From a virus: DNA of 39,995 nucleotides. Numbering within the stretch: the stretch's first letter is position 1; every line of letters starts with the position of its first letter. The translations under genes were made by a program, and so were the position numbers. The notes under the pieces were generated by a model. It saw only the letters and a list, made by a program, of their open reading frames with translations, had not been told where the DNA came from and searched no databases. The stretch is taken from positions 1-39,995 of IMG/VR virus record IMGVR_UViG_3300046000_006760. One strand, given 5' to 3'. Positions 1-8,950 of the stretch are shown one piece after another.

Positions 1-57
1 AGATAGGAAAATGCGGGCTAAATGTGTCTCTAATGATTTTTTGAGGCGATCAACAAC

Positions 58-432
58 ATGGATTTTCAGCCAGTGAACGGGGAAGGGGCCGTACTGTGCG
101 AGGATCAGCCAGTTAGGGTGATTCAGAGGGATTTGCAGTTGATCGGCAGGGCAAGGAGACAGGGCTGGTTGAGTGATCCCAGTGACATGCAGAGGATTGC
201 CAGTCGAGTCGTAAAAATTGCCCTGAACACCCCGGACGAAGAACTTGCTGTGAGGGCCGCTGCGGAAGTCCGGCAGATGGTCGCACAGGACTTGAAGATC
301 GAAGCCGATGGCGTCCCCCAACAAATCGAACACCATCACACCCACGAACTCGGCCCGGTAACGGCGGACAACTTTGCAGAGTCAAAAAGAAAACTCGCTG
401 AAAGAATTGCTCGACTCGGCAGAGACTCCTGA
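58..432 (+). CDS. Hypothetical protein upstream of terminase
   Basis: A 124-residue soluble protein with no family that I recognise. The N-terminal half is charged and helical, a middle segment (about residues 45-80) looks like a helical bundle, and residues 91-95 hold a histidine cluster (HHHTH). The ATG has a GAGG about ten bases upstream. It is the first gene of the rightward packaging cluster and ends just before the better start of the small terminase gene. Its position suggests a role in packaging or DNA recognition, but that is only inference from location. Confidence 0.6.
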   Translation: MDFQPVNGEGAVLCEDQPVRVIQRDLQLIGRARRQGWLSDPSDMQRIASRVVKIALNTPDEELAVRAAAEVRQMVAQDLKIEADGVPQQIEHHHTHELGPVTADNFAESKRKLAERIARLGRDS

Positions 433-448
433 AGACGTTGAGGCGGTC

Positions 449-967
449 ATGCAGTTGGTCGCTGAGATTGAGCAGTCGACCAAGGATCGTGACAGATTTG
501 ACCTCAAGACGCTTTCAGAAGTCGCGGAGTTCTTTGGCCTTGATGAGCAGACGGTGCGAACATGGAGACTCAAGACACCAGCGATGCCAGGGGAGCCGGG
601 CAAATGGCCGATCAAGTCAATCGTTCAATGGCGATGCAACTGGATCCAGCAAACAGATTTGGCAGCAGCAAAGAGGCAACAGGACTTCGAGCTTGGACAG
701 ATTCAGGTCGAGACGAAGCGGTTGGAATTGGATCGTGAAAAGGGGTTGATTCTCGACCGGCAAGACGTGGAACTGTGGGCGTCGACAGCTCTGATTGAAC
801 TCAGAGAGGGAATCATGCAGTTGCCGGAAATGTTAGCTGCATCGGCTCCGCAAGAACTCAAGGACTTCACCCGCAGCGAAACAGACAGACATTGCCGAGA
901 CTTACTCACGGCGACACATCGACGGCTTGAGATGGCAGAGATCGGAAAGGAGGGATTGAAAGAATGA
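449..967 (+). CDS. Terminase small subunit-like protein (Nu1-type HTH)
   Basis: Probable DNA-recognition subunit of the packaging motor. A HTH-like segment near the start contains L-S-E-V-A-E-F-F-G-L and then T-V-R-T-W, resembling the winged-helix N-terminus of lambda Nu1. A long charged helix (about residues 70-110) could mediate oligomerisation. The next gene is a gpA-type large subunit and overlaps it by ATGA, which supports the call. I chose ATG 449 because GAGG stands five bases upstream and this start avoids the preceding gene. An in-frame TTG at 374 would add 25 residues but has no clear ribosome site and would overlap the preceding gene by 59 bases. Another DNA-binding phage protein remains possible. 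Confidence 0.65.
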   Translation: MQLVAEIEQSTKDRDRFDLKTLSEVAEFFGLDEQTVRTWRLKTPAMPGEPGKWPIKSIVQWRCNWIQQTDLAAAKRQQDFELGQIQVETKRLELDREKGLILDRQDVELWASTALIELREGIMQLPEMLAASAPQELKDFTRSETDRHCRDLLTATHRRLEMAEIGKEGLKE

Positions 968-2847
968 TCAAGCTAAACGCGACGCGATTCCTCCGACCGC
1001 ATCAAAAATATTCTGCCCGCGAATGGCTGCCTAAGCACGTTCAGATGCCAGTTGGCACTGAGACGGCCGGAATGCCGTTCAGTTTGGCTGCATTCCCTCA
1101 CGTCGATTCCGTGCTTGATGCGTTTGACGATCCAAAGGTGCGCCAGATCGTTTTGCAATGGGCGTCTCGACTTGGGAAAACGACGACATGCCTGTCACTC
1201 ATGGCAAAGGTCGCGGGGACGAATCCGAGAAACATGATGTTTGCAGGCCCAACAAAGGACGCGGCTGGGCGAGTCATTGGTTCAAGGCTTTACCCAATAC
1301 TCGGATCGGCTGAAGGCGTTCGGCAGCAACTTCCGCCAGAGGCCCGCAGAAGCAAGCTGCACGTCAAGCTGGAGTCATGCCAGATTTTCGTTGGATGGTC
1401 AGGATCTGAAACAAGCCTTGCAGACGTGGGAGCATTCTTTGGCCACGCATCCGAGATCGACAAGTGGGATGATTCCGCCAGCAAGGAAGGCGACTCGCTA
1501 AAGCTGTTCGTCAATCGATTCAAAGGCTTTCCCGATCACAAAATCATTTTCGAATCTACGCCGACGATCGCGGGTCGGAGTCGCATCGAAAAGAAGATGA
1601 CGGAAAGCAACCAGCATCGCCGGTATGTTCCATGCCCGCACTGCGGAGAGTTTCAAGTGCTGATTCAGGGCGTCGAAGGCGTTCCGGGCGGCTTTGACTG
1701 GGATCGTGACAGCAGCGGAAAGTCAGATCCTGACGTTGCTCTGCAGACGGCTCACTACGTTTGTAAGTTCTGCCAAAAAAAGATTGAGAACCATCACCGG
1801 ACTGTCATACTTCGCGCGGGTGTTTGGGTTCCGAATGGATGCACGATAACACCGGACGGGGCGATTCATGGCAAGGCACTGAAAGACGGTTCAGATGTTG
1901 TCGGCTTTGGTCCACTGGCATCGTGGTACGCACTCACAGAGACATGGGGAAACTTCGCAAGGCTCTGGATTCAAGCACAGAAGCGGCCAAGGGATTTGCA
2001 GGACGTTGTGAATTCCTACAAGGGCGAGACATGGGCGATTCGGAAGAGCAAGAGCACGCCGGAAAAGGTCGGAATCAAACTTCGCACGGACATTCCGCGA
2101 CGGCTATTGCCGGGCTGGACGCGGCTAGTGACGGTTACGATCGACCAACAAAGATCAGACGGCGGGTATCGGCTTTGGGTGTGTCTTGCTCACGGAATCA
2201 ATCGGGCTGCTCACGTCGTTGATTACGGACTTTGCCAACATCTTGAAGAGGTTTGGGATCGGCACATTCGATCACCGTATCAGCACGAAGACGGCGGCAA
2301 TCCGATGATGCCACACGCCGCGGCGGCGGACTCTGGATGGGACACCAAAAAGACATACGACTTTTGCAACGCACACAACGGAATGCTGCCATTGAAAGGC
2401 AGTTCTGGCGACATCAGCGGCGGACTGCCGTACAAAGTCGCCGAGGTCGAATCGGGCCAGTACAAAGGGCAGTCATTGTTCACGGTGAACACTGACTTTT
2501 GGGAAACGGATCTTCAAGCGAGACTTGACGAGCGGGATCCGGGAGAAGATGAATCACTGTCACTCTGTGCCGGTGCCGATGGGGATTTCGAATTCCTCGA
2601 ACAGCTGTGCAACGGCACGCTGACCGACAGAGTCGACGGGCGAAATCAGGCGAAATTGTTATGGGTCAAAAAAGACGAATCGCTTCCAAATGACTACCGC
2701 GACGCGGTTAGATACGGGCTCTGCCTTGCACACGCTTACATCGACGAAAACGGAGGCTATCCGCCCCGCAGCAACGTCTGGACGCAATCAAAAACAGTCG
2801 TCAACTCAGGAACGCAGCGGCCGGACGGAAGGAACTGGAATGAGTAA
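964..2847 (+). CDS. Terminase large subunit, gpA family
   Basis: ATP-driven packaging motor and nuclease, 627 residues, a normal length for the lambda gpA family. The ATPase part shows a variant Walker A at residues 66-75 (W-A-S-R-L-G-K-T-T-T), then A-G-P-T, and a Walker B-like H-A-S-E-I-D-K-W-D around 161-169. A zinc ribbon follows (C224-x2-C227 and C267-x2-C270), as in many gpA proteins. The C-terminal part looks like the RNase H-fold nuclease, with D394 in a V-T-I-D strand, D456 in A-D-S-G-W-D and a final N-D-Y-R-D-A. The start overlaps the upstream stop (ATGA), so the two terminase genes are probably translationally coupled. gpA-type terminases are typical of cos packaging. Confidence 0.93.
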   Translation: MIKLNATRFLRPHQKYSAREWLPKHVQMPVGTETAGMPFSLAAFPHVDSVLDAFDDPKVRQIVLQWASRLGKTTTCLSLMAKVAGTNPRNMMFAGPTKDAAGRVIGSRLYPILGSAEGVRQQLPPEARRSKLHVKLESCQIFVGWSGSETSLADVGAFFGHASEIDKWDDSASKEGDSLKLFVNRFKGFPDHKIIFESTPTIAGRSRIEKKMTESNQHRRYVPCPHCGEFQVLIQGVEGVPGGFDWDRDSSGKSDPDVALQTAHYVCKFCQKKIENHHRTVILRAGVWVPNGCTITPDGAIHGKALKDGSDVVGFGPLASWYALTETWGNFARLWIQAQKRPRDLQDVVNSYKGETWAIRKSKSTPEKVGIKLRTDIPRRLLPGWTRLVTVTIDQQRSDGGYRLWVCLAHGINRAAHVVDYGLCQHLEEVWDRHIRSPYQHEDGGNPMMPHAAAADSGWDTKKTYDFCNAHNGMLPLKGSSGDISGGLPYKVAEVESGQYKGQSLFTVNTDFWETDLQARLDERDPGEDESLSLCAGADGDFEFLEQLCNGTLTDRVDGRNQAKLLWVKKDESLPNDYRDAVRYGLCLAHAYIDENGGYPPRSNVWTQSKTVVNSGTQRPDGRNWNE

Positions 2848-3121
2848 GCAAAGACCAGAGAAGCCAGTTGAAAAGCCAGTCGAAAGGGTTGTTGAAAAAC
2901 CGCAGACGCGCGTGATTGAAGAACACCGGCATTGCCCGATTTGTTGGTCAGGGAATGGGGGCTACGGGACAGCATATTCCACGCAAGGCCAGACACGATA
3001 CTACAAGTGCAACCAGTCGACGACCGACAAAGGGCCGTGCGGTCACACCTGGACGGTTTTGGTAAAGCTTGAGGTAATCAGGGTTGAGCACCGAATCGTG
3101 AGCGTCGAGGGACAGCGGTAA
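2840..3121 (+). CDS. Small zinc-ribbon protein
   Basis: A 93-residue protein with two parts. Residues 5-30 are a low-complexity basic and proline segment with repeated E-K-P-V units. The rest is a zinc-ribbon-like module with C-P-I-C, a later single C, and C-G-H-T-W. ATG 2840 is preceded by GGAAGGA and overlaps the terminase stop. The position, between the large terminase and gpW-like genes, is often occupied by small accessory proteins in lambda-like phages. A nucleic-acid-binding role is plausible but not shown. Confidence 0.7.
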   Translation: MSKQRPEKPVEKPVERVVEKPQTRVIEEHRHCPICWSGNGGYGTAYSTQGQTRYYKCNQSTTDKGPCGHTWTVLVKLEVIRVEHRIVSVEGQR

Positions 3122-3184
3122 TCCGTTTACCAACCTAGCAACACTGGTAAGGACATTTGTGGTTTAGTCTCGCAAACTGCGAGC

Positions 3185-3397
3185 ATGACAACTGCCTCCG
3201 ATCTTCTCGACGCGACTAACGCCGCAATCTTGAAGGCTCTGACATCGCAAGAATATCAGGGTCCGGGCGGTCGTCGGCAACGAATGGCGGATCTGGCTCA
3301 GCTTCGGCAGACTCGAAAAGAGTTAATGGACGAAGTCGCAATGGGCTCGACCGGCTCAATGTGCTCTCTCCTTTCAATGGGAGATGCGAGCCTATGA
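3185..3397 (+). CDS. gpW-like head-tail joining protein
   Basis: A 70-residue protein whose helix-loop-helix pattern matches the lambda gpW family: an amphipathic N-terminal helix with L-L-D-A-T-N-A-A-I-L-K-A-L, a turn with Q-G-P-G-G-R-R, then R-M-A-D-L-A-Q-L-R-Q-T-R-K-E-L. In lambda, gpW sits between terminase and portal and joins the capsid vertex to the tail connector; the gene order here is the same apart from the small zinc-ribbon gene. Its stop overlaps the portal start by ATGA. The call rests on order, size and pattern, not on an alignment. Confidence 0.65.
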   Translation: MTTASDLLDATNAAILKALTSQEYQGPGGRRQRMADLAQLRQTRKELMDEVAMGSTGSMCSLLSMGDASL

Positions 3398-5103
3398 GCT
3401 TGATCGATTCCATCGTCGGCATCTTTTCGCCAGCCGCGCAGCTCCGACGCATGGAAGCACGGGCTACGATTCAGCAGGTCAACAAACTGCTTGGCACTGC
3501 AAAAGGCCCGTACGCTGCGGCCAATATCAATCGACTGAATGCACTTCGCGCAATAGTTCAAAAAGAGAATGAAGTAAGCGGAAGCCGGATTGAATTTCTT
3601 CGCGCTCAATCATGGGATCTGTACCGAGACAATCCAAGCTGCAGAAAAATCGTCCGATCCCTTGAAGCCAAGGTGATTGGCAAGGGGATGCACCCTGAAT
3701 CACTCGCATTGTTCGCCGATGGCACTCCAAATGTGCCTTTTCGAGAGCGTGCAATGCAGTTGTGGGAGCAGTTGCAGAGCGGATTCGATGCCCGTGGACT
3801 GCCCGGAAAAGGCGGTTTAACGATGGGCTGCCAGCAGAGATTGGCGTTCCGGTCTGTCATTTTGTCCGGCGATACGCTTTATAGAATCAAGCCGATCAAT
3901 GCTGCTGAACAATCGCGGCGGAACCTTCCGATTGCTGTGGTTCTGCAGTTGGTCGATACCTGTCGGCTGGCGAGTGAATCAGAGATTACTGGCGGCACAT
4001 TAGCTTCCGGCAATCGCATCTTCCGTGGCATCGAACTCAATGCGAACGATGAACGTGTTGCGTATTGGGTCAAAAATAACTCCGTTTCTGACTCGGCAGC
4101 GGCTCCGGCAACGGCAATCCGGATCCCAATCGACAAGATGGGACATCTTTACATCGAAGAAGACATTGACGAGCTTCGCGGAGTGCCGTGGTTTTCGTCT
4201 GCAATCCTTCGCGCTCGTCGCACTGATGACCTTGAATACAACGTTCTGACCGCTTCGGCGATGGCGTCGTGCATGGTTGCGGCCTACAGCAAGCCGACTG
4301 GTGCTAATAAGCTCGGGCTGAATCAGGGATCCGACTACAACTCGACATCTGCGGACGGCTCCGATCTGACGGACAGTAACGGCAACACGATCAACAAAAT
4401 TCAGCCGGGCATGGTTGTCAATAAAGGCAAAGACGGTTCGTTTGAGCTTCTCAGCCCTAACCAACCGAACATGAACCCGGAAGCGTTCGTGCAGCATCTC
4501 CAGCGTGGCACGGCATCGGCCATGCCAGGCACAAAAGCCAGCACTGTCACCGGGGACTATCGCAACAGTTCATTCAGTTCTGAGCGATCGGCGGACAACG
4601 ATTGCTGGCCAGAAATCCAGATTGTGCAGGAGTGGTTCGCGTCGCACTACTGCCAACCAATTTGGGAAACAATTCTTCGCACCGCAGTCTTCGAAGGGTA
4701 TTTCGATGGCATCGTGTCGGCTGAAGAGTTCCAGTCAAATCCGGAAATGTTTTCAGCAGCCAACTGGCAAGGCCCGGTCGCTCTTTCCATCAATCCGAAA
4801 GATGACGTTAGAGCAGCCAGCGAACGAATTCACGCTGGGCTTTCTTCACTTCAGATGGAATGTGCCAAGATAAACGTGAACTGGCGAGACGTGCTGAACG
4901 ATGCCGCTGAACTTTATTCAGTGGCTAAGTCTAAAGGCATTCCGCCCGAAGTGATTAACAACATTATGGGCGTCGACGCACAGGATCAGATTGCAGCGGC
5001 CACGATGGCAGATCAATCGGCGGCTGAATCACAAGTCATCTCTGGCCAACAGCCAAGAAGCCTGAACGAAGCCGAGCTAATGGAGCAAATTGTCAATGCG
5101 TAA
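3394..5103 (+). CDS. Portal protein, lambda gpB type
   Basis: Dodecameric ring at the capsid vertex through which DNA enters. The 569 residues fit the lambda gpB portal family: an N-terminal segment ending S-W-D-L-Y-R-D-N-P, the portal-typical helix with K-I-V-R-S-L-E-A-K-V-I-G-K-G, a G-D-T-L-Y-R strand, and a C-terminal helical part with W-E-T-I-L. The N-S-S-F-S-S-E-R motif around position 400 is characteristic of this family. I chose ATG 3394 over the upstream GTG at 3361 because it has a GGGAG ribosome site and overlaps the gpW-like stop. The protease-capsid gene overlaps its end by eight bases. Confidence 0.92.
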   Translation: MSLIDSIVGIFSPAAQLRRMEARATIQQVNKLLGTAKGPYAAANINRLNALRAIVQKENEVSGSRIEFLRAQSWDLYRDNPSCRKIVRSLEAKVIGKGMHPESLALFADGTPNVPFRERAMQLWEQLQSGFDARGLPGKGGLTMGCQQRLAFRSVILSGDTLYRIKPINAAEQSRRNLPIAVVLQLVDTCRLASESEITGGTLASGNRIFRGIELNANDERVAYWVKNNSVSDSAAAPATAIRIPIDKMGHLYIEEDIDELRGVPWFSSAILRARRTDDLEYNVLTASAMASCMVAAYSKPTGANKLGLNQGSDYNSTSADGSDLTDSNGNTINKIQPGMVVNKGKDGSFELLSPNQPNMNPEAFVQHLQRGTASAMPGTKASTVTGDYRNSSFSSERSADNDCWPEIQIVQEWFASHYCQPIWETILRTAVFEGYFDGIVSAEEFQSNPEMFSAANWQGPVALSINPKDDVRAASERIHAGLSSLQMECAKINVNWRDVLNDAAELYSVAKSKGIPPEVINNIMGVDAQDQIAAATMADQSAAESQVISGQQPRSLNEAELMEQIVNA

Positions 5104-7294
5104 ACGCAGCCAAAGAGATCAGGCTACAGCCGACACAAACTATCGATCTTTAATCGTTCGAGCCGCGACGTTCAACGAAGAAGGCCGAAGCGTTGAGGCG
5201 GTCATCAGCACCGAGCAGCCGGTGGATATGCCGGACTGGGGTCGCCAGGCGATGGTTCCGGAAGTTCTAGTGCCATCCGGAGCAGAGTTTCCATCGAATC
5301 GGCAGGTTCCGTTTCTTGATTCACATCAACGCCGATCGGTCAAAGATCAACTCGGCTCGGCTCGAGAAATCAAGGTCAACGGGAACGAAATCACGGCGAC
5401 GCTGGTGTTTCGCAAAAGCAAAGAATCTGACGACGCACTTGGCGGCGTTCGGGACGGTCACATCACCGACGTTTCGGTCGGATATGACGTTCTCAAACGC
5501 CAGTACATCGAAGCCGGGGCAAAGAAAACAATCGGAAATCGGACCTATGAAGGGCCGGTGAATGTTGTGACGAAGTGGCGGCTCCGAGAAGTCTCGTTGA
5601 CTCCGATCGGGGCAGATGATCAGGCAAAGTTGCGTGGGCTGGACCCCGCAAAGGTCCGTTTTAAGTCCTCAGAAGAACAGGAAGAATTCACAATGAACGC
5701 AGAACTCCGCGCTTTGCTGCTGTCAAAAGGCATGTCAGCAGATCTCACAGACGAACAGGCTCAGCGATGGTTGATCGACAACGCCGCCAAGCTCAGCGAG
5801 GTTAAAGAAGAGAAGAAGGAAGAACGCAGCCAGTCTCAGAGCCCACTGCCATCTGCGGTAGATCTCGCGAAGCTGGTCGCTGATGCGACCCGCCAGGCCA
5901 TTGCCGATCAGGCTGCAACGCGCAAGGCGTTCGAGGTCGATGTGCGTGAACTTTGCGAACTGTCCGATATGCCCGGAGAGATCGACGCTTGCCGAGCCTT
6001 GGAAGATATCGCGGCTGTGCGAAAACACATCAAGGACGTGAAAGCAAAGACTGCCGAGCACGTTCCATACGGTGCGAGCGTTCGACATGTTGGCAGCGGT
6101 GCTGAGCGTCTTCGCTCCGATATCGGTTCCATCTTAGCAGAAAAGGCCGTTCGCTCTGCTGTAAACGGCGACGAGGCAAAACTGGAAAAGCATCTTCCAG
6201 CGGCCAATCGCTCAAAGACTGCTGGCCAGTTGACTCACGCAACGTTGCTCGATTTGGCTACTGAATTCGTCCGATCGCAGGGTGTTCAAGTTCTCGGATT
6301 GACACGCGAACAAATCGCCATTTGTGCGATGTTCGGGCCAAAGGTCGCAGGCATTCGCAACCAGCGAGATGACGGTGCATATAACACCACTGGAAGCTTT
6401 GCGAACCTGACGCTGGATGCCATCAATAAATCCATGATGGTCGGCTATCAGGAAGTTCCAGCAACATGGCGTGGGCCAATGCGTCAAGGCGATTCAGTCG
6501 CGGACTTCAAGGCCATCAATCGCATTCGCCTCGGTGGTATCCCGAATCTTCCGGTCTGGAATACGACTGAAGAGCCTGACCGGGCAAGCATGAAGGACGC
6601 GAAAGAAAGCTACGCGGTTGAAGCTCGATCCATTGGGGTCGATTTCAACTACAAGCTGATCGTGAACGATGACATGAGTGCCTTGACTCGCATCCCGTTG
6701 GCTCTTGGTGATTCAGCCGCGCGAACTGTCAATGCCGTGGCATGGTCACAGATCACCAGCAACCCAACAATGGGCGACAGCGTCGCATTGTTTTCTGGCG
6801 TGTCAGGAAACCGGAAGCAGAGCAACGCAACGACTGGTTCCGTGAGCGACTACACAGCCGCCATCAACACGATGACCAATCTGATGATGGTAATGAAGGG
6901 CGAGAACACTCCAGAAGAAGCAGCCGGGCCGGATATTCTTGCTCTGATGCCGACATACTGCGTGTTTCCTGCCGCACTTCGCGGGACGCTGTTGCAGTTG
7001 ATCTACTCACAGACAGATCCAAAGGCATCCGTTGCGGGCATTCCGAACATCAACAACGGGTTGATTCCTGTGGTTGAGCCGCTGTTGGATGGTGCTTCGA
7101 CTACAGCGTTTTACCTGTTCGCAAATCCAAGCCGAATCGACACCGTCGAAGTAACCTTCCTGCAAGGTCAGGAGACTCCACAGGTTCGAAGCGTCATGGA
7201 CGAACATACATTGGCGATGACTTACTACGTGCTCCAGAGCGTAGGGGCCAAACCGCTGAATCATCGCGGCATCCAACGACATGCCGGAGCGTAA
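5096..7294 (+). CDS. Prohead protease-major capsid protein fusion
   Basis: One 732-residue reading frame joins two capsid assembly functions that are usually separate. Residues 14-180 are an HK97-type prohead protease, with likely catalytic His77 (F-L-D-S-H), Ser127 (I-T-D-V-S-V-G-Y) and Glu165 (R-E-V-S-L-T-P). Residues 200-330 are charged and helical, as expected for a scaffold or delta domain. Residues 340-732 resemble HK97-fold major capsid proteins of the Mu gpT-like group. The protease is expected to cleave itself and the scaffold from the capsid domain. ATG 5096 overlaps the portal stop; TTG 5090 is an alternative. An internal ATG at residue 200 has a good ribosome site and could yield scaffold plus capsid protein alone. 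Confidence 0.9.
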   Translation: MRKRSQRDQATADTNYRSLIVRAATFNEEGRSVEAVISTEQPVDMPDWGRQAMVPEVLVPSGAEFPSNRQVPFLDSHQRRSVKDQLGSAREIKVNGNEITATLVFRKSKESDDALGGVRDGHITDVSVGYDVLKRQYIEAGAKKTIGNRTYEGPVNVVTKWRLREVSLTPIGADDQAKLRGLDPAKVRFKSSEEQEEFTMNAELRALLLSKGMSADLTDEQAQRWLIDNAAKLSEVKEEKKEERSQSQSPLPSAVDLAKLVADATRQAIADQAATRKAFEVDVRELCELSDMPGEIDACRALEDIAAVRKHIKDVKAKTAEHVPYGASVRHVGSGAERLRSDIGSILAEKAVRSAVNGDEAKLEKHLPAANRSKTAGQLTHATLLDLATEFVRSQGVQVLGLTREQIAICAMFGPKVAGIRNQRDDGAYNTTGSFANLTLDAINKSMMVGYQEVPATWRGPMRQGDSVADFKAINRIRLGGIPNLPVWNTTEEPDRASMKDAKESYAVEARSIGVDFNYKLIVNDDMSALTRIPLALGDSAARTVNAVAWSQITSNPTMGDSVALFSGVSGNRKQSNATTGSVSDYTAAINTMTNLMMVMKGENTPEEAAGPDILALMPTYCVFPAALRGTLLQLIYSQTDPKASVAGIPNINNGLIPVVEPLLDGASTTAFYLFANPSRIDTVEVTFLQGQETPQVRSVMDEHTLAMTYYVLQSVGAKPLNHRGIQRHAGA
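5679..5695 (+). promoter_or_regulatory. Internal ribosome site and ATG inside protease-capsid gene
   Basis: AGGAAG at 5679-5684 stands eight bases before an in-frame ATG at 5693, exactly where the protease domain ends and the helical scaffold-like part begins. A nested start here would resemble lambda Nu3, which starts inside gene C. It would let the phage make far more capsid subunit than protease from one gene. Confidence 0.5.
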
Positions 7295-7312
7295 TGAGTT
7301 TGTGATTTGATA

Positions 7313-7347
7313 GCCAAAGCCGCTCCATCCGTGGGGCGGCTTATGGC
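7313..7347 (+). terminator. Stem-loop after capsid gene
   Basis: The arms 7317-7327 and 7332-7342 pair over 11 bases with one G-U pair around a TCCG loop, and four further pairs (7313-7316 with 7344-7347) extend the stem past a bulged A. No T-run follows, so this may be a weak terminator or a transcript-stabilising stem below the highly expressed capsid gene. Confidence 0.5.
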
Positions 7348-7425
7348 AGTAGAAAAGTCAGTTCTCGGTGTTCCGGGAATACCTTAGTCCGCCAATAGCG
7401 GCAACACCATTTGAAAGGCATTGAA

Positions 7426-8103
7426 ATGATTACTCGTGGCACTGCAGAATTCTGCGACTTATTCGACCGGGCACAAACGTTTTCAACTACGCCAGGCGCG
7501 AAGGGCTGGACCATCGCTGATACCTCGGCGGCCGGCTCACCGACTTATCTCTGCATCACGGAAGACGGCGGAGCTGCCGCACTTACCTGTGCGGCAACGA
7601 GCGAAGCTGAAAACCTTTGCCTGTATTTCAACGATGTTCTGCCGTGGGATCTTGCAAACCTGCAATACGTCAAGTTCGTCGCGAAAGTGGCAGGCATCGA
7701 CTCAGTGACCACATTGACAATGGGCGTTGGATCGGCTCGAAACGATACCCCAGACAGCGTTGCTACGAACGCATGGTTCCGGATCGAAGGGTCAACTTCG
7801 ACTTCAAACGTAGTCGTTGAGACCGACGACGCGGTCACGGACAACGACGACAAAGCGACCGGGCAAACGCTGGCAGCGGTCTACAAAACATTCCTGATCG
7901 ATTTCACGAATGGACTGGCTGACGTTCGATTTTACATCGAAGGTGAGCGGGTCGCATCCGCGACGACGTTCAGCATGTCCGGCCTGACAGCTGGCTTGAA
8001 CGTGCAGCCGATTATCCAGATCCAGAAGGCTTCGGGAACTGGAGTTCCTGCAGTCACAATCGCTCTGGTTGAAGCTCAGTTCCGCTACGCATACGGTGCA
8101 TAA
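7426..8103 (+). CDS. Putative virion decoration or spike protein
   Basis: A 225-residue protein rich in Ala, Thr, Ser and Val with alternating beta-strand patterns and little charge, typical of secreted-like virion surface proteins. It lies directly after the capsid gene, the usual place for a head decoration protein. ATG 7426 follows AAAGG and is a better start than the TTG at 7411. The stop overlaps the next start (TAATG). I do not recognise a specific family; a carbohydrate-binding-like beta sandwich is possible, since the D-V-R-F-Y-I-E-G-E-R strand pattern resembles lectin-like folds, but this is a guess. Confidence 0.6.
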   Translation: MITRGTAEFCDLFDRAQTFSTTPGAKGWTIADTSAAGSPTYLCITEDGGAAALTCAATSEAENLCLYFNDVLPWDLANLQYVKFVAKVAGIDSVTTLTMGVGSARNDTPDSVATNAWFRIEGSTSTSNVVVETDDAVTDNDDKATGQTLAAVYKTFLIDFTNGLADVRFYIEGERVASATTFSMSGLTAGLNVQPIIQIQKASGTGVPAVTIALVEAQFRYAYGA

Positions 8104-8465
8104 TGTCTCTGAAAACGCAAATCATTTCCGACGTGGCTGATGTGTTTCTGCAGGTCGATGACTTTGCAGAAACCTGTCAGCGTTTCGTCGGAGGCGATGC
8201 GGGAGACATTCGGACAATCATTGGCATTCCCGGCGACGATATGACGGCTACAGACGATGTTCGCGGACGTGGCTACACGCATTCGCGGACATTTGATTTC
8301 GCCGAAACGTCGACGCTTACGGAAGCCGATGCGATCCGGATCGGTTCAGTTCGCTACGAAGTGGTTCACGTTTCAGACCCAATGCAGGGAATGAAAACGG
8401 CAAAGCTCGCACGCACACAGCAGGAAGTGAAAGGCGGGCGAGTGTTCCGCACTGGTGATCTGTAA
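8103..8465 (+). CDS. Putative head-tail connector (neck) protein
   Basis: A 120-residue protein with an N-terminal helix (M-S-L-K-T-Q-I-I-S-D-V-A-D-V-F) and several beta strands ending I-R-I-G-S-V-R-Y-E-V-V-H-V and K-L-A-R-T-Q-Q. Size and order (after capsid and decoration genes, before the tail terminator candidate) match head-closure proteins of the lambda gpFII type. It is linked by TAATG overlaps on both sides. The assignment is positional. Confidence 0.5.
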   Translation: MSLKTQIISDVADVFLQVDDFAETCQRFVGGDAGDIRTIIGIPGDDMTATDDVRGRGYTHSRTFDFAETSTLTEADAIRIGSVRYEVVHVSDPMQGMKTAKLARTQQEVKGGRVFRTGDL

Positions 8466-8950
8466 TGGCTGCTCTTGATGTTGGCACCGCACTCACGAGC
8501 CTGCGAACGATGCTTTCAGCACTGCCCGCATGGCAAACGATTTGCGGCGTATCGACATCAGCAGAAGCAGCGAAGAAAATTCATTACGGGGCCGTTGAGC
8601 TTGACTCGGACGAACCAACATCAAGCTCGAATCCCTGCATTGTTTTGGACATCACAAGCCTGTCAACAATTTGGAAAGCCACAAGGCTTCACGGGACGGC
8701 GGTCTTCGAAATCCGTTTCTATTTGGAAATGCCGGACGCAGAGAAAGCAACTTACGGAACGCAGTACATTTGGATCTGGCAAAAGTTCTCGGCATTGCTT
8801 GACGCGATCAACACCACACTCAGTCGCGACGGTGGCGAGATGGTCAAGACCGTCGACATTCCGCTGATGCCTGGGAGATTGGATCCGGACAACAACGGCG
8901 GCGGGAGTGAGTGGAACTTCGTGTTGTCGCTCGGGGTTGATTTTATATGA
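8465..8950 (+). CDS. Putative tail terminator protein
   Basis: A 161-residue alpha/beta protein. Its N-terminal helix (V-G-T-A-L-T-S-L-R-T-M-L-S-A-L-P-A-W) followed by strands and a helix W-I-W-Q-K-F-S-A-L-L-D-A-I resembles tail terminator or minor tail proteins that cap the tube and join it to the head. It lies in the expected slot between neck and tube genes. TAATG couples it to the upstream gene and ATGA to the next. No conserved motif confirms it. Confidence 0.5.
   Translation: MAALDVGTALTSLRTMLSALPAWQTICGVSTSAEAAKKIHYGAVELDSDEPTSSSNPCIVLDITSLSTIWKATRLHGTAVFEIRFYLEMPDAEKATYGTQYIWIWQKFSALLDAINTTLSRDGGEMVKTVDIPLMPGRLDPDNNGGGSEWNFVLSLGVDFI

Noticed and set aside
1-44. End of an upstream gene (stop TGA at 42-44)
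   Set aside because: Only 13 codons are visible and nothing identifies them; it cannot be supported.
374-448. 25-residue extension of the small terminase protein from TTG 374
   Set aside because: The extension overlaps the preceding gene and lacks a ribosome site, whereas ATG 449 has GAGG five bases before it.
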